Assembly (NCBI GenBank): GCA_958450365.1
Contig: CAUEEP010000881.1
Coordinates: 1 to 64,000 of the forward strand
Direction: 5' to 3'
Length of the DNA: 64,000 nt
From: Mesorhabditis belari
Lineage: Eukaryota > Nematoda > Chromadorea > Rhabditida > Rhabditidae
Numbering within the stretch: the first letter of the stretch is position 1; each line of letters opens with the position of its first letter. The notes under the pieces are model-generated. The model did not search any database. It was not told where the DNA came from and worked only from the letters and a program-made list of their open reading frames with translations. Of this stretch, positions 22,570-33,949 are shown piece by piece. Made by a program: the position numbers and the translations under genes.

Positions 22570-23208
22570 ACTTGTTCGGATGATGAGAATAAACACTTTT
22601 TGCAAACGATTGACTTATGAACTTATGAAAAAACTCTCAAACAAAAACGTTTTCTAAAACTAAACTCAACTTTTTGCTCATTTTCCTGTCTTTATCACAA
22701 AGTTTTTGTATTCTTCTACAGCTTTATTGATCCAAAGATAAACATTTCAAAAAGAGGCACTATAACACGTCTCACAAACATGGAATTGAACATTTACATT
22801 CAACAAAAATCCTATCTGATTCGATTTGATTCATTTCCGATTCGAAACCATGCCTTGAACAGCCTCACGTGCGGTTGCACGCTACTAACAAAACTCAAGA
22901 TATCTAAAAACTAAGAGTGGCCTCGTGCGCTGAAAAGATCATCTTCTCGCCGATATTTGATTGCAACTGCAACGAAAGGATTTTCCTTAATTAAATTGGC
23001 TTCAGAAAATAGATTTTCCGGACCAGATCAGGGTCAGACTCAGCCTCCTTGAATCAGGCCGAAACATTATGATGGCCTTGATCGAATTCAGGTCATGTTA
23101 TTGCATTCTAGTGGTAAATTTTGCACTAATTCGATCTTGGAATCGAACCCGGGATAGCTTAGTCGATCAGCCGACTAGGACACGGACGGCACATCGGGTA
23201 CAAAGGTA
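22570..23208. repeat. Remaining flank of block copy 1, then spacer
   Basis: The part 22660-22930 matches 36110-35905 and the region around 54850-55020 in reverse complement (ttgatccaaagataaacatt; tagatatcttgagttt in the opposite sense). It is therefore the far edge of the triplicated block, separated from the gene by the pogo insertion. 22930-23208 shows nothing recognisable. Confidence 0.6.
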
Positions 23209-23442
23209 TTTTGGTGAAAATCAAAAAATCCGAGTCCTAATAATTCTAGTGTGTTATCTAGATAGAAGCAAAAACGAAATTTAAGTCAGATTGCTCTTGC
23301 CATTTTTTCGGAATAATCGCGAACTTTTTGCAGAACTAATTTATAGGCTGCTTAGAGTTATTTTATTTTAATCTCGTTTTTCTTCTATCTGGATATCACA
23401 CTAGAATTATTAGGACTCGGACTTTTGATTTTCACCAAATTA
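23209..23442. repeat. 234-bp palindromic element
   Basis: The left arm (TTTTGGTGAAAATCAAAAAA, continuing through AATAATTCTAGTGTG to AGAAGCAAAAACG) is the near-complement of the right arm, which ends TTGATTTTCACCAAA. The arms are about 70 bases with a loop of about 90. It has no coding capacity; it is probably a foldback MITE with ATT or similar at its edges. Confidence 0.75.
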
Positions 23443-24267
23443 TTTTTTTGCTATTTCGTGTACCCTACTGGATCAGTTTCGTACATCCTTGGCTTCCAGT
23501 TTGTTAAAGAGTCAGCTCACGAGCCAGACCTAAGCCTTGGTTAAGTTTCTGAGCTCAAGTTATAGGAAGCAAGAGCTACTGGATCCCTGTTTCATTTCCG
23601 CAATACAATTTAAACTTTATTTTCATGTAATTGATAAGTTCATTTTTTTTCTTGTGTCTATAAACCGACAAGTAGCACAAATTCTGCTTCTCGAGGCCGA
23701 GGAAAAGGAAGAGGAAGAGGAAGAGGACGACCTCCTCGGACTTTCCACCTCCACCACTGCCAGCATCGATCCAGGGTTGTCAATCCAACAAGGTTGTCAC
23801 CTGAGCGGTTGAAAGAGCCTGTTGTGATCTTGGGGAGAGTTCTTATGCGCTATTTAATAGAAATAAAAAAGACATACCGTGCGTTGCGTACAGCTTGATG
23901 TTCTTGATGACGTGATATGTATCAGACCGGAGCTGCTGGACTAGCGAATTACCGAGAACGAAACAAAAATTTAACGGTTATTTCTCCATAACCACCTAAC
24001 AAAACTCAGCGAGTTACAATATCTTTTGTCCAAGCCCCAAGATAATTAATTAAACAAAACCTGCCTTTTAAAAAGAGAAACCGCTACAGCAAGACACCAA
24101 TCATATGCCATTTAACCGGCACTTTCAGGTGAAATTATTTATTGCACCGATAAAATCAATGTGATCGAAGTAACACAAAATAATATTGAAAAGTGATACA
24201 GCTTCACAAATGCATAAAAAAATCCAGCTTCAAATTTGCAAAATCAAGATAAAACACATCGCTCCTT
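23443..24267. other. Spacer with a GA-rich stretch and a hairpin half-arm
   Basis: 23695-23735 is purine-rich (gaggaaaaggaagaggaaga type). A partial arm of the 14313-14410 hairpin family lies at about 23826-23852 (gatcttggggagagttctta). No gene supported. Confidence 0.4.
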
Positions 24268-25629
24268 TCACTCTTCAAATCCACCTTCAAGTCCTTGATA
24301 ATCCTCTTTGTCAACTGCTTCAGTCAATTTCTAAAACTTGAAAAGGTGAGTCACAAAACTTTTAAACTCACCTTGACCTTATCGTCATATCGACCCAAAT
24401 GAGGCATGAGTTTCTCCGAAATCGTCTCAAAGTCCTTTCTCAGTTTCCTAAACCGGATTATTAAGGATTCAAAGACAGAAACTTACGCGCATTTTTCAAA
24501 TGTCTTCTTTGCTTCTCGAAATGTCGAAATGCTCTTACAGTTTTCTTCTTTCTTCAAAAGTCGCGTTGCCTCATGAGATAGATGCTCCTCAATACGGCAA
24601 ACTGGACAAATCAAAACGGGAAAACCATTTGTCAATTAAACCACTAACCGTCGAATGGCATTCATTACAGTGATACATCTCGTCAATACTGCGCTGGAAG
24701 TTGACTTTATTAATTTAATCTTTCAAACTATACCGTCTTCTGGCAATCACCACAAACACGAGGATTCCTCACTCCTTCCATTTGACGTGTCATCATTGGC
24801 AATTCATTCAAGAAATCTAACGGATGAAAGTTCTTTTAAATTATAGCAATTACCTTGAAATCGATCAACCATCGCATCACCCTTGGACGCGGTACCTTTG
24901 CTACAAATTGGGCAAGTAAACTGGTGGGGAAATTCCTTTCTTTCTTCCGCATCCGTGTTTGGCATGCGATTCTTCAGATAACATTTCGTACAGACAAGGT
25001 GATTGCAATACAGTGAATACGATTTCTTTCCGTCAACTTGATTCGAATCTAAATTAAACACAAATGTTCAACCAAAATGAATACTTTATTCCCCAAATAA
25101 ACAATGAAACACTTACATTCATCATGACAAATTGGACATTCGGGAATTTTGAAGGGCTAAACGAAACTGATCTACATAAAGAGCAAGAAAGACCTTGACA
25201 AGCAAATAACCATCTCCAAAAGGTGAAAGTTTCAAGGAATCTTCTTGCGACAGAACATCTAAATCGGAAATACAAGTAAATAATATTTTTATTTTTAAAA
25301 AGCTGCGCCGTGTACACTTTAAACAAAACAAATTCACTTACCAATCAGGTAAAATGCAAAATTGCGATTGTTAAAGCAGCCTTCCCGAACACATTGATGT
25401 TTCCTCTCCTCTTTCTCCAGCAGCCTCTCCTTCTCGAAACATTCGTGACACATCGCCAATCCGCAGTATAAATATCGTGGTGATCGAGCCTCGTTGACCT
25501 TTCGAGTAACTAAAAGTAACAAATTAACACACTGCACTTAGGCATGTAGTATTCCACAGAATTAAATAAAACGCGTAACTTACATGGCAACTTGCAGACA
25601 ACGCAGTTGAGAGACCGAAAGACTTCCAT
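24268..25629 (-). CDS. RING finger / B-box-like protein, probable E3 ubiquitin ligase
   Basis: The ATG is at 25629-25627 and the stop at 24270-24268. Exon 1 reads MEVFRSLNCVVCKLP. It is followed by a cysteine/histidine block (LYCGLAMCHECFEKERLLEK, then CVREGCF), then a canonical C3HC4 RING: IPECPICHDE, CNHLVCTKCYLKNRM and FTCPICSKG. After it come VCGDCQKT, YHCNECHST and CRIEEHLSHEATRLLKKEEN, spaced like a B-box. The C-terminal part is helical and charged (KKTFEKCAKLRKDFETISEK), ending EDYQGLEGGFEE. Introns are short with good gtaag donors. RING domains recruit E2 enzymes, so ubiquitin transfer is the likely activity; targets are unknown. One junction (near 24610-24650, before CRIEEH) is one base out of frame in my reading and needs transcript evidence. 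Confidence 0.75.
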
Positions 25630-25639
25630 TTCCTGAAAA

Positions 25640-27334
25640 GAAACAATGATCAGGGTACTTCCTGAGTAGCGGCGGGGGAGGGGGGGCCATTTTTTTCAAA
25701 ATCCACTTTTCTGGACCAGTTTTTCATGCTGATTCCGAATTTCGATATCTCAAGTCCGGAAAATGCGGTTTTTATGATCGAAAATCACTTTGAAAAATAT
25801 GCATTTTTTAAGCGGTTTGACCCTTTTTCGATGCAAATTTTCGGTTCCGATTCAGATGAATTTAAAATGTATGAAAAACTAGATTTTGAAAAAAATTGGC
25901 CGATTAACAAACAAGAAAAACAACCGCTTAAGCTTCTAAAAAAAGACGCAGACGAAAAGAGAGAATGAAATTTTGCTCACTTTCCAGGGTTTTATAGAAA
26001 ATTAAACAAACATTGAATACTCGGTTAAATGATCGAATACTTTCCGACACATTTTCATTTCCAAATGTACGGTGTTTCCTTTCTTAAGTGCAATTTAGGA
26101 AATGTTTTTTGTTGTTTTTTGTGAAGCAGTAAGTTTTGTTCGTTGAAGTTTACTTTGGCTTCAAAAGCGGAGAAATTTTCTCTTCTGGTGCATCCGTTTT
26201 TCCTCGACAACCACAACCTCAACATCAGCCTCGTAAGTTTAAATGCTCTTCGGCAAAGTTAAACTTCTATAGCGTACAATGACGTGAGTGGTATAAAATG
26301 GGTTTGCTCTCCTCGGAATCGATTTCGGTTGCTTAAATTGAATGAATCTCACAATTAACTATACATATGAAAGCTTGCTACAGTACCTAAATTGACAATG
26401 GATTACGCCTTAACTAATTTTACTAAAAAGAGGACAAAGCGGAAAACATCGACGTTTGAAAACTTTCTACACAAAAAGAACTTTGACGCCTAGACTTTAA
26501 ATAAGAAATGACGCCAAATTAAATAAGAAATCTCGATTAAAGAAGTCCGACTTAAAGTAGACGATGAGCACGTGCTCACCAGAGAACAAATTCAAGAAAA
26601 AAGGGATTGCAAAGAAGAGAATCGACGAGGAGATGTCCATCAAGAAGCTCAATAACATCTAGGTAAAAAGCTTTTGAAATAGATTCAAGCCTAGAAAATG
26701 AGCGAATCAATTCAAATTCACATCACGAGGCCTCAAATTTAGTACGTTTACAAAAGCTGTACAAATATCAGTCTTCCTACGCAATTCTAACTTTAGATCG
26801 AACTCATTAATGAAAAAGTTCATCTCACCACGACACTGAAACCACAAAGCCACGGCAAAGAAGTAGCAAAAGAGATCGCAAAACTGGACCGGTGCAAAAG
26901 TGAGCTTCTACGCTCAGCAAGAAGATCTGAGCCACAAAAAAAGCCAGACGACGTTCATCAAATACTCCAAAGAAAGCCTAGGTGCCAGTAATCAAATAAT
27001 CTAGGCTGGGAATTTAAATTAATTTATTGAAATGAAAAATGAACACTCCGTTTGATACAAGTGGTTTGAACACTTAAGCTAATAAAAAAACCAACACAAT
27101 ATTTAACAAAAAAACAAAGTGTTTTAAAAACTTGAAAAACAATTAGTCAAAGAAAACTCGATGATATTAGGCTAATAAGCCAAAGATTTTGATGTATCAA
27201 TGTTATTTTAATGGTTGATGAAGATCGATAAGGTTATTCGTGAGAAGAGCATTCAGTCATCGTAGAAGATCGACTGAAAATAATAATTTGAATAATCATT
27301 TCACTGTCTAGCTAGATAAAGTCCATTCTGAAAC
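25640..27334. other. No supported gene; degenerate coding-like fragments
   Basis: An 80-codon plus ORF at 25726-25968 and a lysine-rich frame at 26570-26670 (MSTCSPENKFKKKGIAKKRI) can be read. Neither shows a domain, and I cannot build an exon chain. The remainder is AT-rich. Confidence 0.3.
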
Positions 27335-28632
27335 TTACATTTCCCTGTGGGACTCCTTAGAGGACTTTCTGACAGAAGAGAAGATGTCCTTTACATCCAT
27401 CTTCCACACACAAGGCCTTCTACCAATCCTGAAACATTCAACTTTTCAGTACCTATTATATCCTTTATTCACCTTTCTTTTTCTTCCCTCCAGACTTGGG
27501 ATTTGTTCACAAAAGATTGCTCATGAGCCAAGAATTTGTGGACTGTGTGATTGCATTCAAGCTGTAAAATTTGAGTTGAGTATTCTTTTATAATCAAATA
27601 CCCAAAAAGAATTCTTGAGTTCATAAGTGAACTCTTTTCCACAATTGACACATCGCTTCTGGGTGAGCTCTGGTTGTGGGATTGGTTGTGTGGGTGGAGG
27701 TGATGGGGCTTCGGGAAGAGGCGCGGGGGTCCACGGGGTAAAGCGTAATCTGAACAATTAAGGTAAGAGCATCTTTACTGCGTGGGTTTTGAAAATTTTC
27801 AAAACATTGGTAATGATCAATTTCTTTGTTTTGAATGCTCTAGTTCAACTCACTTTTGTCGATCCATGTGACGGTTTCGTAGCTGGCTTCTTCTTGATCC
27901 CTTCTCTAAAAACAAGAAAAGTTATGTATCATTGCTATAATTTGAACATTTAGTTCTTATACTCATTTTGAGTTCTCATCATCTGAGCTCGTTGTTGGTG
28001 AACTTGTCGATGGCTTGATCTCGCCCACTTGTTCTCTAAAAAATAGGCTATGATATAGAAACCGATACTTTCAGAACTTTCATTTGTCTATCACTATCAC
28101 TTGTTTGTCTAAATACTGCTTACTTGAGCTCCCAGCAGATGATGTTTGTAAAGAAGAGAGCAGACACCGGAGAATAGAAGATGCCATAGATCCAAGTTTA
28201 TACCTGTGAAGATAGCCGATTACGTGAAGATCCTCGAGTCCCTCAAGTGCTTGAATTCCACAACCGATAGCCGTGCCGAGCGACATGTGTTGACCGGATC
28301 GCTCTTTGCTCAGATCTCGGAGCGATTTCCCAACGAGCGTCATCACCACATGGTTGAATGTTCCATAGCGTTCTTTGTCCTCGATCTTGCAAAAATGACG
28401 TCCACCACGATTGCCGAATTCGGTCAACACGAACACTCCCATCTTGAGCATCTAAAAGAAAATAAATGGATAAATAGGAACAAAAATATAAAAGAAGAAA
28501 CAACTTGTCCACCTAAATCTGCTCGTTGATTCCCTCGACTTTCAGGACATATTGGCCGGTTGGGTCGGAGACATTGTAGACAGCACCGAAACCTCCCTCA
28601 CCCAACTTCTTCTCGATTTTCCATCGCTCGAC
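27335..28632 (-). pseudogene. CK1-like kinase N-lobe joined to a Cys/His-containing C-terminus
   Basis: From 28632 the minus strand reads VERWKIEKKLGEGGFGAVYN, then GQYVLKVEGINEQI. A stop codon TAG (28515-28513) follows exactly where the family has Gln before MLKM. The next exon gives MLKMGVFVLTEFGNRGGRHF, TFNHVVMTLVGKSLRDLSKE and LEDLHVIGYLHR. The glycine loop, the VLKVE lysine and the VMTLVG-x-SL segment identify the casein kinase 1 / TTBK group, common and expanded in nematodes. The exon ends in the catalytic HR, but no exon with the D-x-KPGN loop, DFG or the C-lobe follows. Instead come a Ser/Thr/Pro-rich linker and CVNCGKEFTYELKNSFW + LECNHTVHKF, which look like half a zinc-binding module, ending SSKESHREM. 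The kinase is therefore truncated and cannot be active as read. Confidence 0.6.
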
Positions 28633-29429
28633 CTAAACATTTGTTGTAAAGATTTGTTAAAGTTGCAGAAACCAAATAAATCCTAGATCTTATTCATGAA
28701 TTGTCTTAGGGCCTAGACTTATTCAAAAGCTTTTCTCTTACTACAATACAAAACATAAAGTAAAGTCAAAATGATGTAAACTTTCAAAAATTAAAGTAAA
28801 GCTAAATATGCCTAAGCCGGGCCAATTCAAAATCAAACGTTAAAGTCGGAACCAAAAAAAGCCACAAAATGATGCTTGAGTTCCGGGTTGAAGCTGGACG
28901 AATTCTTGAGCCATGAAGAAGCCGATCGTCAAAGAAAGTGAAGACGAATGATGATTTCCGTTCGCTCCGATTCCTTATAGGGGAGGCGATAAATGGGAAT
29001 TTAAAAAAATTCAAATTTAGCCGAAATTTGCATCTAATGTCTAGAAAATTAGCATTTACCCGTTCTTGATAAATCTTTGCAAATGTTCACAGAAACATCA
29101 TACTAACTTCTTCTCTTCGACTGGACTTCATCTCGCAATGGCAACCATCGAAGCCGTTCAATCTGTTTCTTCTGTTTCTTCGTTTCTTTCTTCCGTTCAA
29201 TCTGTTTCTTTCGGAAAGTTCAGACAATTTCCGCTCGCTCTTTTGAGGAAAACATCTGACTCTCTGACTTACATAGACAATATTTTTTGTCTGACTGGGT
29301 GATGTGCTTGAATTTATTTGTTTTTATTCCTTCTGGCTACTCTTTGATATTTGAAAGAATCCAATAACACTTTTTTGGTCAATAAAACTATACATATACA
29401 AATGAAATAGACTATGAAATTTACTGTTG
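28633..29429. other. Upstream region of the CK1-like gene, no gene resolved
   Basis: A first exon for the kinase should lie here on the minus strand. An acceptor exists at 28633-28634, but I could not identify the exon. Plus-strand ORF 29066-29302 is serine/valine low-complexity and unconvincing. Confidence 0.3.
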
Positions 29430-29668
29430 TTTTTGCAAGGTGTCAATACTTTTGTCCACCATTTTTGAGGTGTCTTTTCTGTCCTTGCTACTTTTTTAAA
29501 AAAATAATAAACATTTCGAATCAATTTTTTGTGTGGTTTTAGAGACTAGAGCTTGTTAGCAAAAAAATGCTTTTTAGCACTTTGAATTTGGCTGCCTTTT
29601 AAGGGGGGCAATCGCTGAGAGAAATTTTTTTACAAGAGGGTACTAATACATATGACCACCAGTGTAGT
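29430..29668. mobile_element. Possible Tc1-like element remnant
   Basis: caaggtgtcaatacttttgt near 29439 and catatgaccaccagtgta at the right edge resemble subterminal and terminal sequences of Tc1-type elements (TACACTGGTGGTCA when inverted). The matching left terminus and any transposase are not visible. Confidence 0.35.
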
Positions 29669-29949
29669 AAGGCAAAAAAATAAAACTTTAAATCTTTGAA
29701 TGCGTGGGTGAACAACGAAAAAAAAACTTTGCTTTATCGATTTTTTAAGACGAAAATTATGAAATTAAATAAGTTCAACAAAATTAAATCTATCACCTTT
29801 TCCCTAAACAAACGCGTAAAACATTTCATACATTTCCTCCAAGAAGCCCCCTCACCGGGGAGTGCTTGAGGGGATCGGGGGGGCTAGTTTACTAGTGCTG
29901 TAGTTTGTTACTCTGATTTTTCATGATCCCTCATCCAAGTGATCAAGGT

Positions 29950-30080
29950 TCATAGCGCATAAGACCTCCCCCCAAGATGACAACAAGTTTTACCTTCAAG
30001 TTTTGTTTGTTTTGTTTTCAGCAAGTTTTGCCGTCTCAAAATCTTTTGTCATCTTGAGGGGAGGTCTTATGCGCTATGAA
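29950..30080. repeat. Short hairpin (foldback) element, copy 2
   Basis: Arms tcatagcgcataagacctcc and complement, with ccccaagatgacaa / ttgtcatcttgagggg inside, as in the element at 14313-14410. The loop is longer here (about 55 bases) and T-rich. Confidence 0.8.
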
Positions 30081-30112
30081 CTATTCTTCTAGTTTTGTTT
30101 TGATGATCTGTT

Positions 30113-30403
30113 GTGAAAAATTTTGATTCTATGCCTGGAATTCCTGGAACTCATTTTAATCCCCTCTCATTTTTAACTCTTCTTTCTTCAAAATCGTTGT
30201 GTAAGTTTTATGAGTTGGTTTCCAATTTTCTTCGATTTTTGACATTACATTCGGATTTGTTGCAAGTAAAGCCATTAAATACACTAAATGAACTCCTTCT
30301 TTTACACGTTCTGCCATTTAGAACTCACTAGTTAAAGTTATTCGGTAGACTTGTGTTGCGCTTTTTGTCGAACAAAGCGCGATAAAATAGTTTTAGCAAC
30401 TCA
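30113..30403. repeat. Single diverged unit of the 145-bp repeat, then spacer
   Basis: ttcctggaactcattttaat and cccctctcatttttaactct around 30135-30190 match the antisense array at 3300-4030. No array is formed here. Confidence 0.5.
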
Positions 30404-32416
30404 TCAAAGTTCTGTATTCAGTCCCAAAACGATAAAAATACAATCAAATTGACGAGATTTCCCGCTTGAAAAAGTAGAAGCAGGAGAAAATGCTTTGCGA
30501 ACAGAAATTCCCGCAGTTTTTCCAATCCACTTCTAAATGGTGACGAGTTTTATCTTTTTGGATATAAAAACTTACAATGTTTTTGTTTTTTCTTCTTCTG
30601 CGTGCTTTTCACTTATGCTGACAACAATGAAACAAGCGGCTGAAGTGATGAAGACACAAATGAGGACAAATATACCTGAAATTAGATCTGCGATTTTTGG
30701 TGTCTATCTCGAAGCTTGATTTTTAGTCAGATTTAGTAACCTAACATTTATATGATTATTTTTGAACTGTGAACCCCTTATTACTCTAAGAATACATTTA
30801 AATTATAGCCTTGAAAAGCTAAAAAAAACTTGAGTGACCTGTTTTAATCAGTCCCTGTTTTATCGTTCAACACTCTACCTAATAAAGGAAAATTGTTGGT
30901 CTTGGGCATTTATTGGGAAACCATATCGACAAATGTTGTCATCGACATCATACTTGTCAAAGCGATTGCCAACTGAAAGACTTTATTTGATTTTCCTCAA
31001 AAAAAACCGCGCAGAACCTTTTCCAGTTGACCCTCTTTCAGATTTGTTGTCCAAAAACATCCAACAATTGATAGAAAAGTCAAGAGAAAGCAAGGGATTG
31101 TGATCACATAAATGTAGAAGCTCGGTTCTCGCTTGATTGTTATAAAATAAATCACCGAAAATAAGTAAATATCAATTTTCAAGCACAAATAACCCACCCC
31201 AGCAAAACCTTGATCCAAATTCGATCCCTGCACAGGCACATGAAACATTATGACATTTTTCACAACAAACTCCCCATTTCCGTACTAATATAATAATCAT
31301 AATTTATTCATGAGAAAAGTGAGCTCAAGATGTATGCATATGTTTTAGAAAAGGCTCAGATTGTTGTTTTTGTTTTTCCAAAACGCACCGCCCCCGAATC
31401 ACTTCCCGATGTGAAAAGCCCTCCTCGCTGATCGACTTTAAACCATTCATAAGTCATTGACCCTATCTGAAGACTGCAATTTTGTGTGTCGAATGGAAAC
31501 TTTGCCACCTAAATATAACTTTAACGATTTATTCACATCTCCTCACATCCAACTTACATGTCAAATCCGCATTGTAGTCATTGGAAAATTTGACTGTTCC
31601 ATTCGAATAGATTCTGCATTGCTGAAAACGCTCGGGAGCAACCTGATCGATTGCGATTCTGAAATAAGATTCTTGGAGATTCTTGGAGATTTCAATCTTT
31701 TTTAGATCACAAGTTTAGCAATCCGTTGAATTAGTCGCATAGAATTTTCGAGTCCGATAATATAATATTAGGCTAATTCTGGAAACGCACGCATTCATCA
31801 CGAAATCATCCGGAATCCAAAGAGAATCGCATTGAACAACGATTGCAGAACGTCCATCAAACTCTTCGGGTTCCCATACAAGACGAGGATCTTGCCAAAC
31901 GAGATCCATTACCATGTATGCTCTCAACACTTGACTGCTTGCATCCTAGATTTCAAGAATTTAAGTCTAAATCTCAGTTTTGGAAGCGAAGACTTTTGAG
32001 CTCTTTTTTCAAGAAGAACCAAAACTTAGGATTCTTATATGCCAACCTACCAGGTCGATAATGTAGAGAAACTGTAGTGTGACAGCCATCATTAACCGTT
32101 GTTCCACTGGAATTTTGTATAAACAAATCAAAATTTGTTTAACCTATCGAATTTTCTGTCAAATCTTCGTTTATTGGAGCTAAATCCTTGAAATAATTTC
32201 GATTCTGAAACATTTCAATGTATAACCGATTAGCTGCATTCAGAGTTGTTGAGTAACTGGCTAAAAAGTGCTTAGTTATGCATTGATTTGTGGAATGGCG
32301 CAATAACCATCAATGCCAAATCTCGTGTAATCGATTGAAGTCCGATTGAATTGAGCGCGTGAAAGTCGGAGATGAATCAGAAGCAGAAATAATAGAAATA
32401 ATCTATGAATTCTCAT
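30404..32416 (-). pseudogene. Cys-loop ligand-gated ion channel subunit, decaying
   Basis: Reading down from the ATG at 32416: a signal peptide (MRIHRLFLLFLLLIHLRLSR), then TLNAANRLYIEMFQ, then the ligand-binding domain (MVMDLVWQDPRLVWEP, SLWIPDDFV, ERFQQCRIYSNGTVKFSNDY). The Cys-loop PFDTQNC follows. Next is pre-TM1 and TM1 (IKREPSFYIYVITIPCFLLT), TM2-like LAIALTSMMSMTTFVDMVSQ and TM3-like LICVFITSAACFIVVSI. This is the domain order of a pentameric nicotinic-type receptor. Lesions: an in-frame TAA directly after DMVSQ (before MPKTNNFPLLG, where the family continues), and a frame mismatch at the intron before VAKFPFDTQNC (near 31510). The long cytoplasmic loop and TM4 are not resolved; a poorly matching C-terminal frame runs to 30404. 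Whether it gates cations or anions cannot be told. Confidence 0.7.
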
Positions 32417-32537
32417 CGTTTGCAAAATGAAACATTTAAAATTGGATTTCATTTGGAAAAAGAGTAAAAGTAGGTAAACAAATAACAAGAAAAGAATCAA
32501 AAAGGTTTTTTGAGATTTTTGTTTGCTATTGTTATTA

Positions 32538-33058
32538 TTAGGTTGATGCAAAAGTCTTTTTCATTTTTTTCGTACTTCTTTTGAAAAATAACAAAGTCAT
32601 CAATTAACCTATGGTTTGCTCTAAATGAAAAGTGTTTATTGTTGAATTTCCCATCTTTTTAAGTCAATTTGGGTTCACTTTGAAGCAAATTCGAGAGTGA
32701 AAACGGGTTTTTCATAAAAATCTATAAAAACCTCTATAAAGAAATTGGCTGAATCAATTTCTCTGAAAATCTGAAAAAATATCTAACTTTTTGTGCTCTA
32801 TCTTTTATTTATTAACATCAAGATTGGTTTCCTTAGTTAAAGCGTCTAAAATGCATCATCGAGTCGTCGCCTTTTTTGACTACCCGACTTCAGGCTCTCA
32901 AAAAAATCTAGACATAAGACATTTTAAACTCGTTTTAATGTCATTTTGCGGAAAAATAATTGGCCTTTCGAATGCAATAAACCGTTGTTCAATTCGTGCA
33001 TTTGTTACTTTTTAACGGAAGTACGAAAAAAATGAAAAAGACTTTTGCATCAATCTAA
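32538..33058 (+). mobile_element. 521-bp MITE with long inverted ends, family D copy 1
   Basis: Starts TTAGGTTGATGCAAAAGTCT and ends AGACTTTTGCATCAATCTAA, TA on both sides. Inverted similarity extends inward for more than 50 bases (TTCGTACTTC / GAAGTACGAA). A second copy is at 56732-57249. Internal ORFs are not meaningful. Confidence 0.85.
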
Positions 33059-33949
33059 TAGTTAAGCCATCATTTTATCGTTTAACTGAGGAATTCTTTT
33101 GGAGATACATCAAAATTGAAAAAATTAATTGGCTTCAGTCGATTGCAAAACTCAAATGAGACACAATGGAAACAGTAAAAGAAATTCAAAAGGGAACAGA
33201 GGAATTGAAAAGAAAGTCCCCAATGAACATGTGAAAACCATTGATTGGTTAATCTGTCAACGACAAACGCTCATTTTATGCTCTGCATTGATTTGTTTTG
33301 CAGACTTTTGTGCAATAAAAAAAGTTATTTTTCCCTTCAAGTATCATTGTTTTTTTATTGACCGATGAAACACGAGTTGGTGCTAAAACATAAGTGTTTA
33401 ATCAAAACAACTTTCTAATAGAAAGTTAATATGGGCTTTTTTTTGAGTATTTCCCCTTTGAGAGGCTTCTGTTATGGTTAATGTTGTCACTAGAATTCAC
33501 GTACAGGCACGTTACGCTCACACAATCACAAACATGATCGTCATGACACCATGTCGTACAACATGACTGAAAATTGGTCTCAATCGGCACGGTTTTCAGA
33601 TTATACCAAGAATAGCCCATTTTCGTTCACTTAGTGAAAGTTATGTCAATTGAAAGAAGACTGCTAGATATCAAAAACCTTTAAACACACGTTCCACCAT
33701 TTTTCTATCTCTCAGAGGCTGCTTCGCACATTCACAACGAGATTGACTCTATTTCACTGCGTCGTTGAGCTATTTAACTTGATTTTTCTGCCTTTTTGGG
33801 ATATCCACGCAGTAAAGTATGAGTTCGATTGAAAACTTGGAACAATATTCGAAAGTTTTTAGTGTTTAGCTAGAGTTTTGTGCTGATTTTGCTTTCTTTT
33901 GACAACTTTCTAACAACATTTGACAACATTTAAAACTCTGTATAAGTAT
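33059..33949. other. Spacer with a possible Cys-rich exon on the minus strand
   Basis: 33570-33480 on the minus strand reads SCCTTWCHDDHVCDCVSVTC after an acceptor-like attttcag. It resembles an exon of a small secreted cysteine-rich peptide, but no signal-peptide exon was found. The 79-codon plus ORF at 33129-33368 has no recognisable content. Confidence 0.25.

Noticed and set aside
25726..25968. 80-codon ORF MLIPNFDISSPENAVF...
   Set aside because: No domain, splice context or second copy; could be chance in AT-rich DNA.
28206..28529. 107-codon plus-strand ORF
   Set aside because: It is antisense to the CK1-like exons, which carry recognisable kinase motifs.
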